Positions 45,727 to 54,695 of a DNA stretch of 64,000 bases are shown piece after piece. Each line of letters starts with the position of its first letter. Position 1 is the stretch's first letter. The position numbers and the translations under genes are program-made. The notes beneath the pieces are model-generated. The model searched no databases and was not told the origin of the DNA. It saw nothing but the letters and a program-made list of their open reading frames with translations. Source of the stretch: Tannerella sp. (GTDB lineage: Bacteria > Bacteroidota > Bacteroidia > Bacteroidales > Tannerellaceae); assembly GCA_031276175.1 (NCBI GenBank), contig JAISNP010000021.1, forward strand, positions 1 through 64,000. Direction: 5' to 3'.

Positions 45727-46701
45727 ATGAACAATCCATTGATTATATCCCCCTCTCCGCACATTCACAGCGGCGACAGTATCCCCAAAAACATGTACGG
45801 CGTATTGATCGCGCTCGTTCCCGCCTTTCTGGCATCGCTTTACTTTTTCGGGGTCGGCGCGCTGATCATTACTGCCGTTTCGGTAATCTCCTGCGTGCTG
45901 TGCGAATTTCTGATACAAAAATATCTCCTGCGGAAGGAAATCTCCGTTTGGGACGGTTCGGCCATGCTGACGGGCGTCTTGCTGGCAATGAATCTGCCGT
46001 CGAACTTCCCCGTGTGGATGACCGTTTTGGGCGCATTCGTCGCCATCGGCATCGGCAAAATGACTTTCGGCGGACTGGGCAACAATCCTTTCAATCCGGC
46101 GCTGGTCGGTCGCGTGGTGCTGTTGCTTTCGTTTCCCGTACAGATGACGTCGTGGCCTGTCCCGAAAGCATGGAACACGGCATATCTCGATGCCGAAACA
46201 GGCGCAACGCCGCTGGCTATGCTCAAGGATCATTTCGGCAATCTGCCGGACATGACCGATTTCCTGATCGGGCGCATCGGCGGCTCGATGGGAGAGGTGT
46301 CGGCTGCGGCGTTGCTGATCGGACTGGCATTTCTGCTGATTCGCAAAATCATCACATGGCATATTCCTGCAAGTATTCTCGCGACGGTATTTGTTTTCAC
46401 GGGCATTCTGCACCTGACGGATTCCGCGGCGTATGCGTCGCCGGTGATTCACCTGCTGTCGGGAGGCTTGCTGCTGGGGGCTGTCTTCATGGCTACGGAC
46501 TACGTGACGTCGCCCATGACGAAAGGCGGAATGTGGGTCTACGGGGTGGGCATCGGCATCATCACGGTCGTAATCCGCGTGTTCGGCGCATATCCCGAAG
46601 GCGTTTCGTTCGCCATCCTGATTATGAATGCGTTCACGCCGCTGATTAATACCTTCATCAAACCGAAGAGATTCGGTAAAGTCAAAAAAACCGGAAAATA
46701 A
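45727..46701 (+). CDS. rnfD: Rnf complex membrane subunit RnfD
   Basis: The 324-residue inner-membrane subunit has about eight to ten helices. The covalent FMN site is expected at the Thr in ETGATPLAML (the family motif is S/TGAT). Other conserved parts are NPFNPALVGRVVLL and YVTSPMTKGG. It takes part in coupling electron flow to sodium or proton pumping. Confidence 0.96.
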   Translation: MNNPLIISPSPHIHSGDSIPKNMYGVLIALVPAFLASLYFFGVGALIITAVSVISCVLCEFLIQKYLLRKEISVWDGSAMLTGVLLAMNLPSNFPVWMTVLGAFVAIGIGKMTFGGLGNNPFNPALVGRVVLLLSFPVQMTSWPVPKAWNTAYLDAETGATPLAMLKDHFGNLPDMTDFLIGRIGGSMGEVSAAALLIGLAFLLIRKIITWHIPASILATVFVFTGILHLTDSAAYASPVIHLLSGGLLLGAVFMATDYVTSPMTKGGMWVYGVGIGIITVVIRVFGAYPEGVSFAILIMNAFTPLINTFIKPKRFGKVKKTGK

Positions 46702-46707
46702 AATATT

Positions 46708-47436
46708 ATGGCAAGGTTAAAATCCAATTTGACAAATATGGTATCCGTACTGACGGGCATATCGCTGTTTGCCGCTGTGGCGCTGGGTATGATGTATTCC
46801 GTCACAAAGGCTCCCATCGAAGCATCGAAAGAGGCTAAAGCGCAGGAAGCCATCAGGGAAGTGTTGCCGGCGTTCGAACGGTTGGACAATCCCGAATTTA
46901 TTGAAATAGATGATGCGGGCACGTTCGCCGTCCACAAGGCATACGACGGCGCAGGCCAATTCGTCGGCGCGGCCGTGGAGTCGTTTTCGAACAATGCCTT
47001 CAACGGCAAAATAAAAGTGATGGTCGGCTTCGACAAGGAGGGGAACATCACGAACTATTCCGTACTGGAACAGCAGGAAACGCCGGGACTGGGCACAAAG
47101 ATGACGGACTGGTTCAAGCCGCAGGCCGAAACGCGCGAAAGTTTTGTCGAAACGATTTTCGGTTTCCGAATCAAAGCCGAAGCGCGCAAAAGCTCCGTCA
47201 TCGGCAAGAATCCTGCAAACGACAACCTGACCGTATCGAAAGACGGCGGCGAGATCGACGGCATCACGGCAGCCACCATCAGCAGCCGCGCATTCCTTCA
47301 AGCCGTCAGGGTCGCATATGCCGCCTATGCCAACGATCCCCACGCCGCAACGGACGGGAACAGCGGCGCAACAACGGCCACGGAAGACGAACAAGACAAC
47401 AACCAAATCACGGGAAAGGAAAACGACTATGAATAA
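46708..47436 (+). CDS. rnfG: Rnf complex FMN-binding subunit RnfG
   Basis: The protein of 242 residues has a single N-terminal helix (ISLFAAVALGMMYSV) and a periplasmic FMN-binding domain. The flavinylation site is the Thr of DGITAATISSRAF (family S/TGATxS). The C-terminal ~30 residues are low-complexity (Asn, Gln, Thr). Its stop lies after the rnfE start, so the genes overlap by 8 bp. Confidence 0.94.
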   Translation: MARLKSNLTNMVSVLTGISLFAAVALGMMYSVTKAPIEASKEAKAQEAIREVLPAFERLDNPEFIEIDDAGTFAVHKAYDGAGQFVGAAVESFSNNAFNGKIKVMVGFDKEGNITNYSVLEQQETPGLGTKMTDWFKPQAETRESFVETIFGFRIKAEARKSSVIGKNPANDNLTVSKDGGEIDGITAATISSRAFLQAVRVAYAAYANDPHAATDGNSGATTATEDEQDNNQITGKENDYE

Positions 47437-48028
47437 TTCGAATATTAAAATCCTGCTGAACGGGCTGATAAAAGAAAACCCCACTTTTGTCCTGCTGCTG
47501 GGGATGTGCCCGACGTTGGGGACAACCTCGTCGGCGCTGAACGGGCTGAGCATGGGACTGGCAACGACGTTCGTGCTCCTGTGCTCAAACATGGCCATCT
47601 CGCTGCTGAAGAACCTTATCCCCGACAAGGTGCGCATCCCTGCATATATCATCGTGATTGCCACGTTTGTCACGGTCGTCGAGATGGTCATGCAGGCATA
47701 TATCCCCGCGCTGTTCAACAGCCTGGGACTGTTTATCCCGCTGATTGTGGTGAACTGCATCGTGCTGGGACGCGCCGAAACGTTTGCGGCAAAAAACAAC
47801 GTCTTCAAGTCGATGCTCGACGGGCTGGGGATAGGCCTCGGCTTCACGTCGGCGCTGACGCTGCTGGGCGTGGTGCGCGAGTTGCTGGGCACGGGCAAGG
47901 TGTTCGGCTTTGCGTTTTACCCCGAATCGTTCGGCATCCTGATCGCCGTACTTGCTCCCGGCGCATTTATCATACTGGGATACATGATTGCCCTGTTTAA
48001 CAAAATAAGAAAATCCGAACAGCAATGA
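47429..48028 (+). CDS. rnfE: Rnf complex membrane subunit RnfE
   Basis: The 199-residue protein has six membrane helices and the RnfE/NqrD signature IKENPTFVLLLGMCPTLG at residues ~14-31. The start at 47429 sits inside the rnfG end and is preceded by GGGAAAGGAAA. It overlaps rnfA by ATGA. Confidence 0.95.
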   Translation: MNNSNIKILLNGLIKENPTFVLLLGMCPTLGTTSSALNGLSMGLATTFVLLCSNMAISLLKNLIPDKVRIPAYIIVIATFVTVVEMVMQAYIPALFNSLGLFIPLIVVNCIVLGRAETFAAKNNVFKSMLDGLGIGLGFTSALTLLGVVRELLGTGKVFGFAFYPESFGILIAVLAPGAFIILGYMIALFNKIRKSEQQ

Positions 48029-48597
48029 CATACATACTTATATTCATCGGCGCCGTCTTTGTAAACAATATCGTGCTGGCGCAATTTCTTGGGATATGCC
48101 CGTTTCTGGGCGTGTCGAAAAAGCTGGACACCGCCGCAGGGATGAGTGGCGCCGTGGCGTTTGTGATGACCATCGCCACGATTTTCACATACATCATCCG
48201 GAAGGCCGTGCTCGAACCGTTCCAAATCACATTCCTGCAAACCATCGTATTTATCCTCATCATTGCATGTCTGGTGCAATTGGTCGAAATCATACTGAAA
48301 AAAATATCCCCCGTGCTCTATCAGGCGCTGGGCGTATTCCTGCCGCTGATTACGACGAACTGCACCATCCTCGGCGTAGCGATCATGGTTGTCCAGAAAA
48401 ACTTCAACCTGGCGGAAAGCGTCGTCTTTGCCGTCTCGACGGCTATCGGTTTCGGGCTGGCGCTCGTGCTGTTTGCCGGAATACGCGAACAGCTGGGGAT
48501 GCTGAAACTGCCCAAAGGCATGGAAGGAATGCCGATCGCGCTGGTTGTTGCCGGACTGCTGGCGATGGCGTTTATGGGTTTTTCGGGAATAATATAA
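48025..48597 (+). CDS. rnfA: Rnf complex membrane subunit RnfA
   Basis: The 190-residue protein has six membrane helices. The family motif NNIVLAQFLGICPFLGVS is at residues ~13-30 and the inverted-half counterpart is LITTNCTILGVAI. Together with RnfE it forms the membrane core that holds an iron-sulfur cluster between the two motif cysteines. It closes the rseC-rnfBCDGEA set, whose order matches that of other Bacteroidota. Confidence 0.96.
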   Translation: MTYILIFIGAVFVNNIVLAQFLGICPFLGVSKKLDTAAGMSGAVAFVMTIATIFTYIIRKAVLEPFQITFLQTIVFILIIACLVQLVEIILKKISPVLYQALGVFLPLITTNCTILGVAIMVVQKNFNLAESVVFAVSTAIGFGLALVLFAGIREQLGMLKLPKGMEGMPIALVVAGLLAMAFMGFSGII

Positions 48598-48623
48598 TCA
48601 ACAAAACAAAATAAAGAGACACA

Positions 48624-49664
48624 ATGAAAAAGCATGTGCTGGTTACGGGCGGAACGGGATACATCGGTTCGCACACGGTCGTGGAGTTGCAACACGCAGG
48701 ATATGAAGTCACCGTCATCGACAATTTATCCAATTCGGACATCCGATCGCTCGACGGCATCGCACACATCACGGGCATTCGTCCCACGTTTGAACAATTA
48801 GACTGTAACGACAAAGCCGGACTGGAAAATCTCTTCGGAAAATGCGGCGGCATAGACGGCATCATACACTTCGCCGCCAGCAAAGCCGTAGGCGAATCGG
48901 TGGAGCAACCGTTGAAATACTACCGCAACAATCTGGTGTCGCTAATCAACCTGCTGGAACTGATGCCCGCCTTCGGCATCAAAGGCATTGTGTTTTCCTC
49001 CTCCTGTACGATATACGGACAGCCCGACGTGTTGCCCGTGACGGAAAGCGCCCCCATCAAGCCCGCCGCTTCGCCATACGGCAACACCAAGCAAATCTGC
49101 GAAGAAATCATTCGCGACACCATCCATGCCGACGCGCCCTTCAAAAGCATCCTGCTCCGCTACTTCAACCCCGTCGGCGCGCATCCGAGCGCCGAAATCG
49201 GCGAATTGCCCATCGGCGTCCCGCAAAACCTGGTGCCCTTCCTCACGCAGGCCGCCGCCGGAATCCTCCGCGAGCTGCACGTGTTCGGCAACGACTACGA
49301 TACCCCCGACGGCTCCTGCATCCGCGACTATATTCACGTAACAGACCTTGCCAAAGCGCACGTAGCGGCGATGGGCAGGCTGCTCGACGACAAAACGACC
49401 GAAGGCGTGGAAGCATTCAACCTGGGCACGGGGCGCGGCGTATCCGTCTTCGAACTGATACACGCCTTCGAAAAAAGCACAGGCGTCAAAGTCCCCCATA
49501 AAATAGTCGGCCGTCGCGAAGGCGACATCGAAAAAATCTGGGCCGACCCGCAACATGCCAACGAAACGCTGGGCTGGAAAGCACAGGAAACGCTCGAAGA
49601 CACGCTCCGCTCCGCATGGAAATGGCAGAAAAAGCTGGTGGAAACGAAACAATCCGGCAAATAG
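48624..49664 (+). CDS. galE: UDP-glucose 4-epimerase GalE
   Basis: The 346-residue cytoplasmic short-chain dehydrogenase-type enzyme interconverts UDP-glucose and UDP-galactose with bound NAD. The NAD motif is VTGGTGYIGSHTVVEL (residues ~6-21). The catalytic Ser is in SSSCTIYGQ and the Tyr/Lys pair in SPYGNTK. Length matches the family. It starts 26 bp after rnfA and has no promoter box that I could see, so it may be read from the rnf operon. Tandem array 4 begins 7 bp after its stop. Confidence 0.95.
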   Translation: MKKHVLVTGGTGYIGSHTVVELQHAGYEVTVIDNLSNSDIRSLDGIAHITGIRPTFEQLDCNDKAGLENLFGKCGGIDGIIHFAASKAVGESVEQPLKYYRNNLVSLINLLELMPAFGIKGIVFSSSCTIYGQPDVLPVTESAPIKPAASPYGNTKQICEEIIRDTIHADAPFKSILLRYFNPVGAHPSAEIGELPIGVPQNLVPFLTQAAAGILRELHVFGNDYDTPDGSCIRDYIHVTDLAKAHVAAMGRLLDDKTTEGVEAFNLGTGRGVSVFELIHAFEKSTGVKVPHKIVGRREGDIEKIWADPQHANETLGWKAQETLEDTLRSAWKWQKKLVETKQSGK

Positions 49665-49670
49665 CCACTT

Positions 49671-49985
49671 ATTGCCCGCCGTAACCGGAATATTGCTCGC
49701 AATAACCTGAATATTGCCCGCAATAATCGGAATATTGCTCGCCGTAACCGGGATATTGCCCGCAATAACCTGAATATTGCCCGCAATAATTGGAATATTG
49801 CCCGCAATAACCGGAATATTGCTCGCAATAACCGGAATATTGCCCGCAATAACCGAATTATTGCCGGAGATAACCGGAATATTGCTCGCAGTAACCGGGA
49901 TATTGCCCGCAATAACCGAATTATTGCCGGAGATAATCGGGATATTGCCGGAGGTAATCGAATTATTGCCGTAAATATCCGAAAG
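49671..49985. repeat. 21-bp tandem array 4 (ATTGC units), 15 units
   Basis: ATTGC recurs at 49671, 49692, 49713, 49734 and so on to 49965, always 21 bp apart, giving 15 units. Two palindromic elements alternate: ATTGC-CC-GCAAT and, in some units, GCAATAA-CCGAA-TTATTGC. Arm variants GCTCGC and GCCGGAG occur. The array lies between convergent galE (7 bp) and the Hsp70-like gene (94 bp). Its unit resembles that of array 5. Confidence 0.95.
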
Positions 49986-50079
49986 ATTTACGGCAATAAA
50001 CCTTCCGAGCTTTCTGATCTCTGCTAAAACAAACGCTCACATCCGGGCTGCGACAATTTGAAATTCATCCTCTCATCCC

Positions 50080-52572
50080 TTATTCGATACCTATTCCATG
50101 TATGGAGAGGTCGGGTTTGCCGTCGTCACGGTTTATCAGCAGGTGGTACATATGATTGACGATAGTCAGAAGGGCCGGGGCGTTCTGTTGGGCAATGGCA
50201 TATTGAGCCTGTTCTTTCAGTTGCGCCAGCCGTTTTGTGTCGGAATATTCGCTGTCGTCTTTGAGCATGTAGTAAAAGTAAAGATGAGCGACCCATTCGA
50301 AGTTCGACTTTTCCAACTCGTAGTTCAGACGGCGCATATCCCGGAGTTTGGTACGTATGACTGCCGGAGAACCGTGCAGCCACGCATTTTCGTGCTGCGT
50401 CAGCGACTCGAATCTTTTTCGAAACAGTTCGTTTTCGTGCTTTTGCAGCGCGGTTTCGATGTCCGATTTCAGTTCGAAATATTCCTCATTCAGTTTCAGC
50501 AATTGACGGTTGCCGGTGTACGCATCCATTGCGACGGAGAGTTTGCGCTTCTGTTTTTCGATACTGTACTTTTCGTCGGTCACATCGTCGTCGTCCAGAA
50601 GCCGCGCTTTTGTTATCAGTTCGTCGATTTCGAGTTCCCACTTTCTGAGCATGGCCGATTCTTCGTAAAATTCCTTTTGCAGCGCTTCGCGGAGCGCGAA
50701 TTTGACGTTCTTGAGCAGAAATTCCAGTTCTTCGACGACGCGGGGGATGTGAACGGTATGCTCCTGCGGACTGAACACGCGGGAGGTTTCGTAATCAATG
50801 CCGGCAATGTAGGCCGAAACGGTCAGGTCGCGACTTTCGTTCATCTCGAAACAGAGTTCGATGTCGCACCCTTTTACCGGGACGATTTCGAGCGTCTTCG
50901 CCTTGATTTCGATTACGCCGACGGGCACGCAGCTCTGCGGACTGCTGTAACGGCTGCCTTCGACGACGTTGATCAGCAGCCGGTCGTCGCTCGCAACTTT
51001 CATCGTTCGACTGACGGTCTTGACAATCGTTTTCCGGAGCGGGAGGATGGAGTTCTTTTCGAAGACGACGTCCAGCAAAGTCGAGCCGTTTTCGACGTCA
51101 TCGACTTCGATACAGATGTCGTTCGGCAGCGGCTGTCCCTGAACCGAAAACTGTCCCTGCACAATTTCGATGTCGGGCGTCAGGACGGGGATACGGCGTT
51201 GCCGACGGTCGTACAGCGTCAGTTCAAAGCGGTTAACCGTCCGGGGCAGGAGCGGCAGTCGCAGTCCGATTTTGTTCGTCAGCAGACAGAATCCGGTGTC
51301 AAACCCGCCGTCTTTACGCACAATCCGGTACAGTTCGCCCGACGAAGGCGCCGGCGTAATCACCGCGCTGAAATGTTCGTCCATGCTTTTGGTATATTTG
51401 GCATAACCCGTCCGGACATAAAACCGTGCGCTGTGCGCGGCAGCCGCGGCCGTTTCGTTTTTTGTTTCGGCGGTTTTGGTGGCGGCATAACAGGCTGCGC
51501 CGACCACGACCGCCGTCGTGGGGTCGATGCTGCAATTGACCGGAATACCCAGTTCGCCCGGCAGCGCCCGGCGCACAAGCGGGATACAGGTCGAGCCGCC
51601 GATAAGTATGATTTCCTTAATCTCGCCCGCCGACAGTCCGTTGCGGTCTAAGAGTTCCTGCACAATGGCGATGCTGCGACGGATGTGGTCGACGATCAGG
51701 GCTTCAAATTCGGCACGTTGGACGGTGAAGAAAAATTCGCGTTCCGTTCCGCCGTCGTCTTCCGCTTCGAACTCTATGTCGGCGGAATCGTGGTTCGAAA
51801 GCGATATTTTCGTCTCCTCCGCCTTGTGCAGCAGTGTGTAGTAAAGACTGTTGTAGCGGTTATGCGCGCTTCGCAGGCGCTCGATGTCGGCAAAGTGTCC
51901 CGTTGCCTTCAGTTTGGGGACGATGATTTTGTCCACTATCAGGTTATCGAAATCCATTCCGCCGAAAAAGTTATCGCCTTCGTGGTCGATCACCTTCATT
52001 TCGCCGTCGACGCTGATCAGGGCGGCGTCGAAAGTGCCTCCGCCGAGGTCGTACACAATCCATTTGGCGGCGCCGAGGTTGTCGTCTGCCTGTTTGTTGA
52101 CGAAGGCCAGACTTGCCGCAATGGGTTCCTGCAACAGCACGACTTCCGAAAATCCGGCCTGATAGCCTGCCTGCTTCGTGGCATTGCTCTGCACGGTGTC
52201 GAAGGCGGCAGGAATGGTAATCACTACGCTCGAACACGTTTCGCCTGTGTAGATAAACCGCTGCAGTTCCTGCAATACAAGCGCGCTGAGATCGACGGGC
52301 GAAAACGTTTCGTTGCGGTTGGGGATAAAATACTTATCATCCGTACCCATCTTGCGCTTGAAACAATTGACGACGTTCTGCGGGTCTTTTTCGATATACT
52401 CGCGCGCCTTGTCGCCGATAATCGTGCGTTCGCGACGGAACGCCACCACGCTCGGCAGCGTCTGGCGCAGTCCCGCCGGATTTTTGAACACTTCCACCGT
52501 GCCGTCCTTGCATACGGCGATGGACGAATTGGTCGTACCCAAATCTATTCCGAAATTAATTGTATGACTCAT
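50080..52572 (-). CDS. Hsp70-like protein (non-DnaK)
   Basis: The 830-residue cytoplasmic protein has a complete Hsp70-type ATPase domain (residues ~1-370): GIDLGTTNSSIAV, IVYDLGGGTFDAALISVDGE and EIILIGGSTCIPLVRRALPG. After it, the region is unlike the DnaK peptide-binding domain. A beta-rich stretch (~430-600) and a long helical, Glu/Lys-rich C-terminus (~620-815) replace it, making it about 190 residues longer than DnaK. It is the last of three closely spaced genes that encode a membrane protein, a mini-GrpE and this protein. It is probably a specialised chaperone rather than the housekeeping DnaK. Confidence 0.88.
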   Translation of the reverse strand: MSHTINFGIDLGTTNSSIAVCKDGTVEVFKNPAGLRQTLPSVVAFRRERTIIGDKAREYIEKDPQNVVNCFKRKMGTDDKYFIPNRNETFSPVDLSALVLQELQRFIYTGETCSSVVITIPAAFDTVQSNATKQAGYQAGFSEVVLLQEPIAASLAFVNKQADDNLGAAKWIVYDLGGGTFDAALISVDGEMKVIDHEGDNFFGGMDFDNLIVDKIIVPKLKATGHFADIERLRSAHNRYNSLYYTLLHKAEETKISLSNHDSADIEFEAEDDGGTEREFFFTVQRAEFEALIVDHIRRSIAIVQELLDRNGLSAGEIKEIILIGGSTCIPLVRRALPGELGIPVNCSIDPTTAVVVGAACYAATKTAETKNETAAAAAHSARFYVRTGYAKYTKSMDEHFSAVITPAPSSGELYRIVRKDGGFDTGFCLLTNKIGLRLPLLPRTVNRFELTLYDRRQRRIPVLTPDIEIVQGQFSVQGQPLPNDICIEVDDVENGSTLLDVVFEKNSILPLRKTIVKTVSRTMKVASDDRLLINVVEGSRYSSPQSCVPVGVIEIKAKTLEIVPVKGCDIELCFEMNESRDLTVSAYIAGIDYETSRVFSPQEHTVHIPRVVEELEFLLKNVKFALREALQKEFYEESAMLRKWELEIDELITKARLLDDDDVTDEKYSIEKQKRKLSVAMDAYTGNRQLLKLNEEYFELKSDIETALQKHENELFRKRFESLTQHENAWLHGSPAVIRTKLRDMRRLNYELEKSNFEWVAHLYFYYMLKDDSEYSDTKRLAQLKEQAQYAIAQQNAPALLTIVNHMYHLLINRDDGKPDLSIHGIGIE

Positions 52573-52600
52573 GCCTTATGTGATTTATTATGCTCCGTTC

Positions 52601-52927
52601 TCAACTTACAACAGCCGCTCCGCGCTGCACCAGCAAAAGCGTATTATCGTCCGCTTTGTGGTAAACGACGGGTTTCATCACCGTTTGAATCCGCATAGCC
52701 CCGGCGTCGGACGCATCGTCACAGACGGACGCTTCGATGTCGGTACGGGTCTCGTCGTAATCTTCACCCTGCGGATTGTACACCATATATCCGGCATCGG
52801 CAATGGTTTGCATCATGCGCCGGTGCAGACGCATCAAAGCCCCGTCGCCGGATTTTGTTACCCATTTTTGCTCCATCTCAAAAAGCAGATTGCACATTCG
52901 GAGCCATAGCTGTTCTTCGTTTTTCAT
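52601..52927 (-). CDS. Miniature GrpE-like protein
   Basis: The 108-residue protein begins with one helix (residues ~1-45). Its second half looks like the GrpE beta domain: AGYMVYNPQGEDYDETRTDI at ~45-64, corresponding to GrpE G..x.P.GE.FD, and a C-terminal VMKPVVYHKADDNTLLLVQR, corresponding to the closing beta strands. The usual long paired helix is missing. Context strengthens the reading: it starts within the stop of the membrane protein gene (ATGA, 52924-52927) and ends 28 bp before the Hsp70-like gene. It would be the nucleotide exchange factor of that protein. The GrpE match is by pattern only. Confidence 0.6.
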   Translation of the reverse strand: MKNEEQLWLRMCNLLFEMEQKWVTKSGDGALMRLHRRMMQTIADAGYMVYNPQGEDYDETRTDIEASVCDDASDAGAMRIQTVMKPVVYHKADDNTLLLVQRGAAVVS

Positions 52928-54075
52928 CGTTCTGTCGTATTTTGTATTGTATCGCTGCTTATCATCATTCGTTCCCCCGCACGCAGGAGTATGTCATCCG
53001 ACCGGAGCGGTGACCGGACGGCGGAAGTATCCATTTTAAATTCGGGAAATACATGTTCGGGAGAATTATCGACAAGGAGTGATTTCATCGATCCGTAGGC
53101 CACCGCTACTATAACAAATACTATCAGCGCTATGATATAAAAGAGAATATATTCGATAATCTTTGCGACAACAGCGATAATCCTTACGGTAATATTGAAA
53201 CCTTCGGGCATTGCATCGCCGGCAAGCCATTTGCCGGGAAAACCCCTGTATTTTACGCTTAAGAGCTTCTCTCCTAAAAATACGGCTATTTTCTTAGACC
53301 TGTTCATCTTCCCGTGCATATTCTTGTAATGGTTTTCCTTACATCTTTCTTTCAGTTCGGGATATAAATCCAGATTCGACAGATTGTGATAAATCACCTG
53401 CCCCTCGAACGGAGGCATCCGGCAAGCCACGTTATGCAGGAGGCGGGTATATTCCGACGTTTCGTTGAAGAACAGATACGGGGGCTTCAGCGTCAGCAAT
53501 TGCAGGAACGACGCGGAGCCTGATTGCCAAATGGATTTTTTCTGTATGATATAATTAAATGATTCGATACATGAATCCAGATACGAACTCGCCTTCACCA
53601 GCTGCTTACGCACGGGTTCCCACTGCTCGGCTTCGTATTCGCCGTCGGGACGGAGCCGCTCGCCAAGTAAGCGGGCGATGCTTCCGGCATCTTGCATATC
53701 CATCGCCCGCCGCAGCGCCGCGGCGTAATACGGAGACAGCCACCGACGGAACGCTTCGTCGTCATAAACCGGCTGCAACAGAAATCCGGGTTTCGGCTGA
53801 TACACGCCGGTCTCAAGAAACAGCAGCAGCGCGCGGTCTTTCCTGACGTGCGAATGAAAGTGCATCGAAACGTAGTCGGACAGCATGTGATCGAACGCTT
53901 TGACAAGGTCGTCCTTGGAGTACGCACGGTCGCGAATCTTGATGACGATGTCGCCCGACGCTTCCAGTTCGGACAGGCGTTGCCGCTTGGCCGAAAGAAT
54001 ATCCTCCCGCGACGGAATATTGTCCGAATCCCGGTTCATCAGCGTGAACGGCGAAATATATAACGGTGAACTCAT
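52924..54075 (-). CDS. Membrane protein of the Hsp70-like module
   Basis: The 383-residue protein is mostly cytoplasmic and helical (SREDILSAKRQRLSELEASG near the N-terminus; FDHMLSDYVSMHFHSHVRKD). It carries one long or two short membrane segments near residues ~295-328 (IIEYILFYIIALIVFVIVAV) and a ~55-residue C-terminal tail. No J-domain HPD motif was found. The start at 54075 (MSSPLYISPF) avoids overlapping the preceding gene; the frame also opens at 54114. It could anchor the Hsp70-like protein to the membrane. Confidence 0.7.
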   Translation of the reverse strand: MSSPLYISPFTLMNRDSDNIPSREDILSAKRQRLSELEASGDIVIKIRDRAYSKDDLVKAFDHMLSDYVSMHFHSHVRKDRALLLFLETGVYQPKPGFLLQPVYDDEAFRRWLSPYYAAALRRAMDMQDAGSIARLLGERLRPDGEYEAEQWEPVRKQLVKASSYLDSCIESFNYIIQKKSIWQSGSASFLQLLTLKPPYLFFNETSEYTRLLHNVACRMPPFEGQVIYHNLSNLDLYPELKERCKENHYKNMHGKMNRSKKIAVFLGEKLLSVKYRGFPGKWLAGDAMPEGFNITVRIIAVVAKIIEYILFYIIALIVFVIVAVAYGSMKSLLVDNSPEHVFPEFKMDTSAVRSPLRSDDILLRAGERMMISSDTIQNTTER

Positions 54076-54094
54076 AAACGACGTGCCGCTGCAA

Positions 54095-54511
54095 TCATTT
54101 CTTATAAAACTCATACAAATTCATATCGTCGGGATCTCCAATATAAATACACAATTTCCATGGCCTGAAATAGCCGGTCAGACCCGTACCCATCACACAT
54201 AACGGGAAACCGCCCTTATTCGAATCAATGTATATACAATAATGACCGGAATACTTGTTGGGACGAATCAATTCCCATTTCCCCGCGCCGTTTATTCTTT
54301 CTTTTGTTGCAGAATCATTCTTGCTGACCCGGATTTTTGCCGGATCAAGATTCCGAACGATGCATGTACTGTCCTCATTAAGCACAATCACTGCTCCGTC
54401 GCCGGCTTCCCATTTCCCTGCAAATTCTTCTCCGACAGGTTCTTTGCAGGAAAACAGGAAAAACATGCAACCGGATACAATTACAACTGTAAATTTAATC
54501 TTACTGCACAT
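54095..54511 (-). CDS. Small lipoprotein, lipocalin-like
   Basis: The 138-residue lipoprotein has signal IKFTVVIVSGCMFFLFSC with lipidated Cys22. The body (EEFAGKWEAGDGAVIVLNED, GKWELIRPNKYSGHYCIYID) looks like a small beta-barrel of the lipocalin-like type. The start at 54511 is chosen for the signal peptide over an upstream frame opening at 54586. It lies 19 bp before the membrane protein gene and may be its first operon partner, or independent. Function unknown. Confidence 0.65.
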   Translation of the reverse strand: MCSKIKFTVVIVSGCMFFLFSCKEPVGEEFAGKWEAGDGAVIVLNEDSTCIVRNLDPAKIRVSKNDSATKERINGAGKWELIRPNKYSGHYCIYIDSNKGGFPLCVMGTGLTGYFRPWKLCIYIGDPDDMNLYEFYKK

Positions 54512-54620
54512 ATAGTATTTCCCAATTAATTTGCGGACACTCTTCAATCCTTTTCGGGAACTTCCGGAAAGTGCGGGGGGAGGCAAAAAACGCTTCTTTG
54601 CTCAGCCGGGAAACAAAAAT

Positions 54621-54655
54621 GAGGCCGTCTCGCTTTAAGACAGCCTCGCTTTTTC
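54621..54655. terminator. Bidirectional-type terminator hairpin
   Basis: GAGGCCGTCT (54621-54630) pairs with AGACAGCCTC (54638-54647) with one mismatch. A T run follows on the plus strand (GCTTTTTC), and on the minus strand the stem is followed by ATTTTTG. On the minus strand it terminates the sugar isomerase-like gene ending at 54696. Confidence 0.75.
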
Positions 54656-54695
54656 ACGGAAACTTCTTTCTCACACAAAGGGCGGCTTGCCGCTT

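Noticed and set aside
54566..54595. Rho-independent terminator of the lipoprotein region
   Set aside because: GC-rich runs occur but no stem of adequate length; the hairpin at 54621-54655 is the better candidate.
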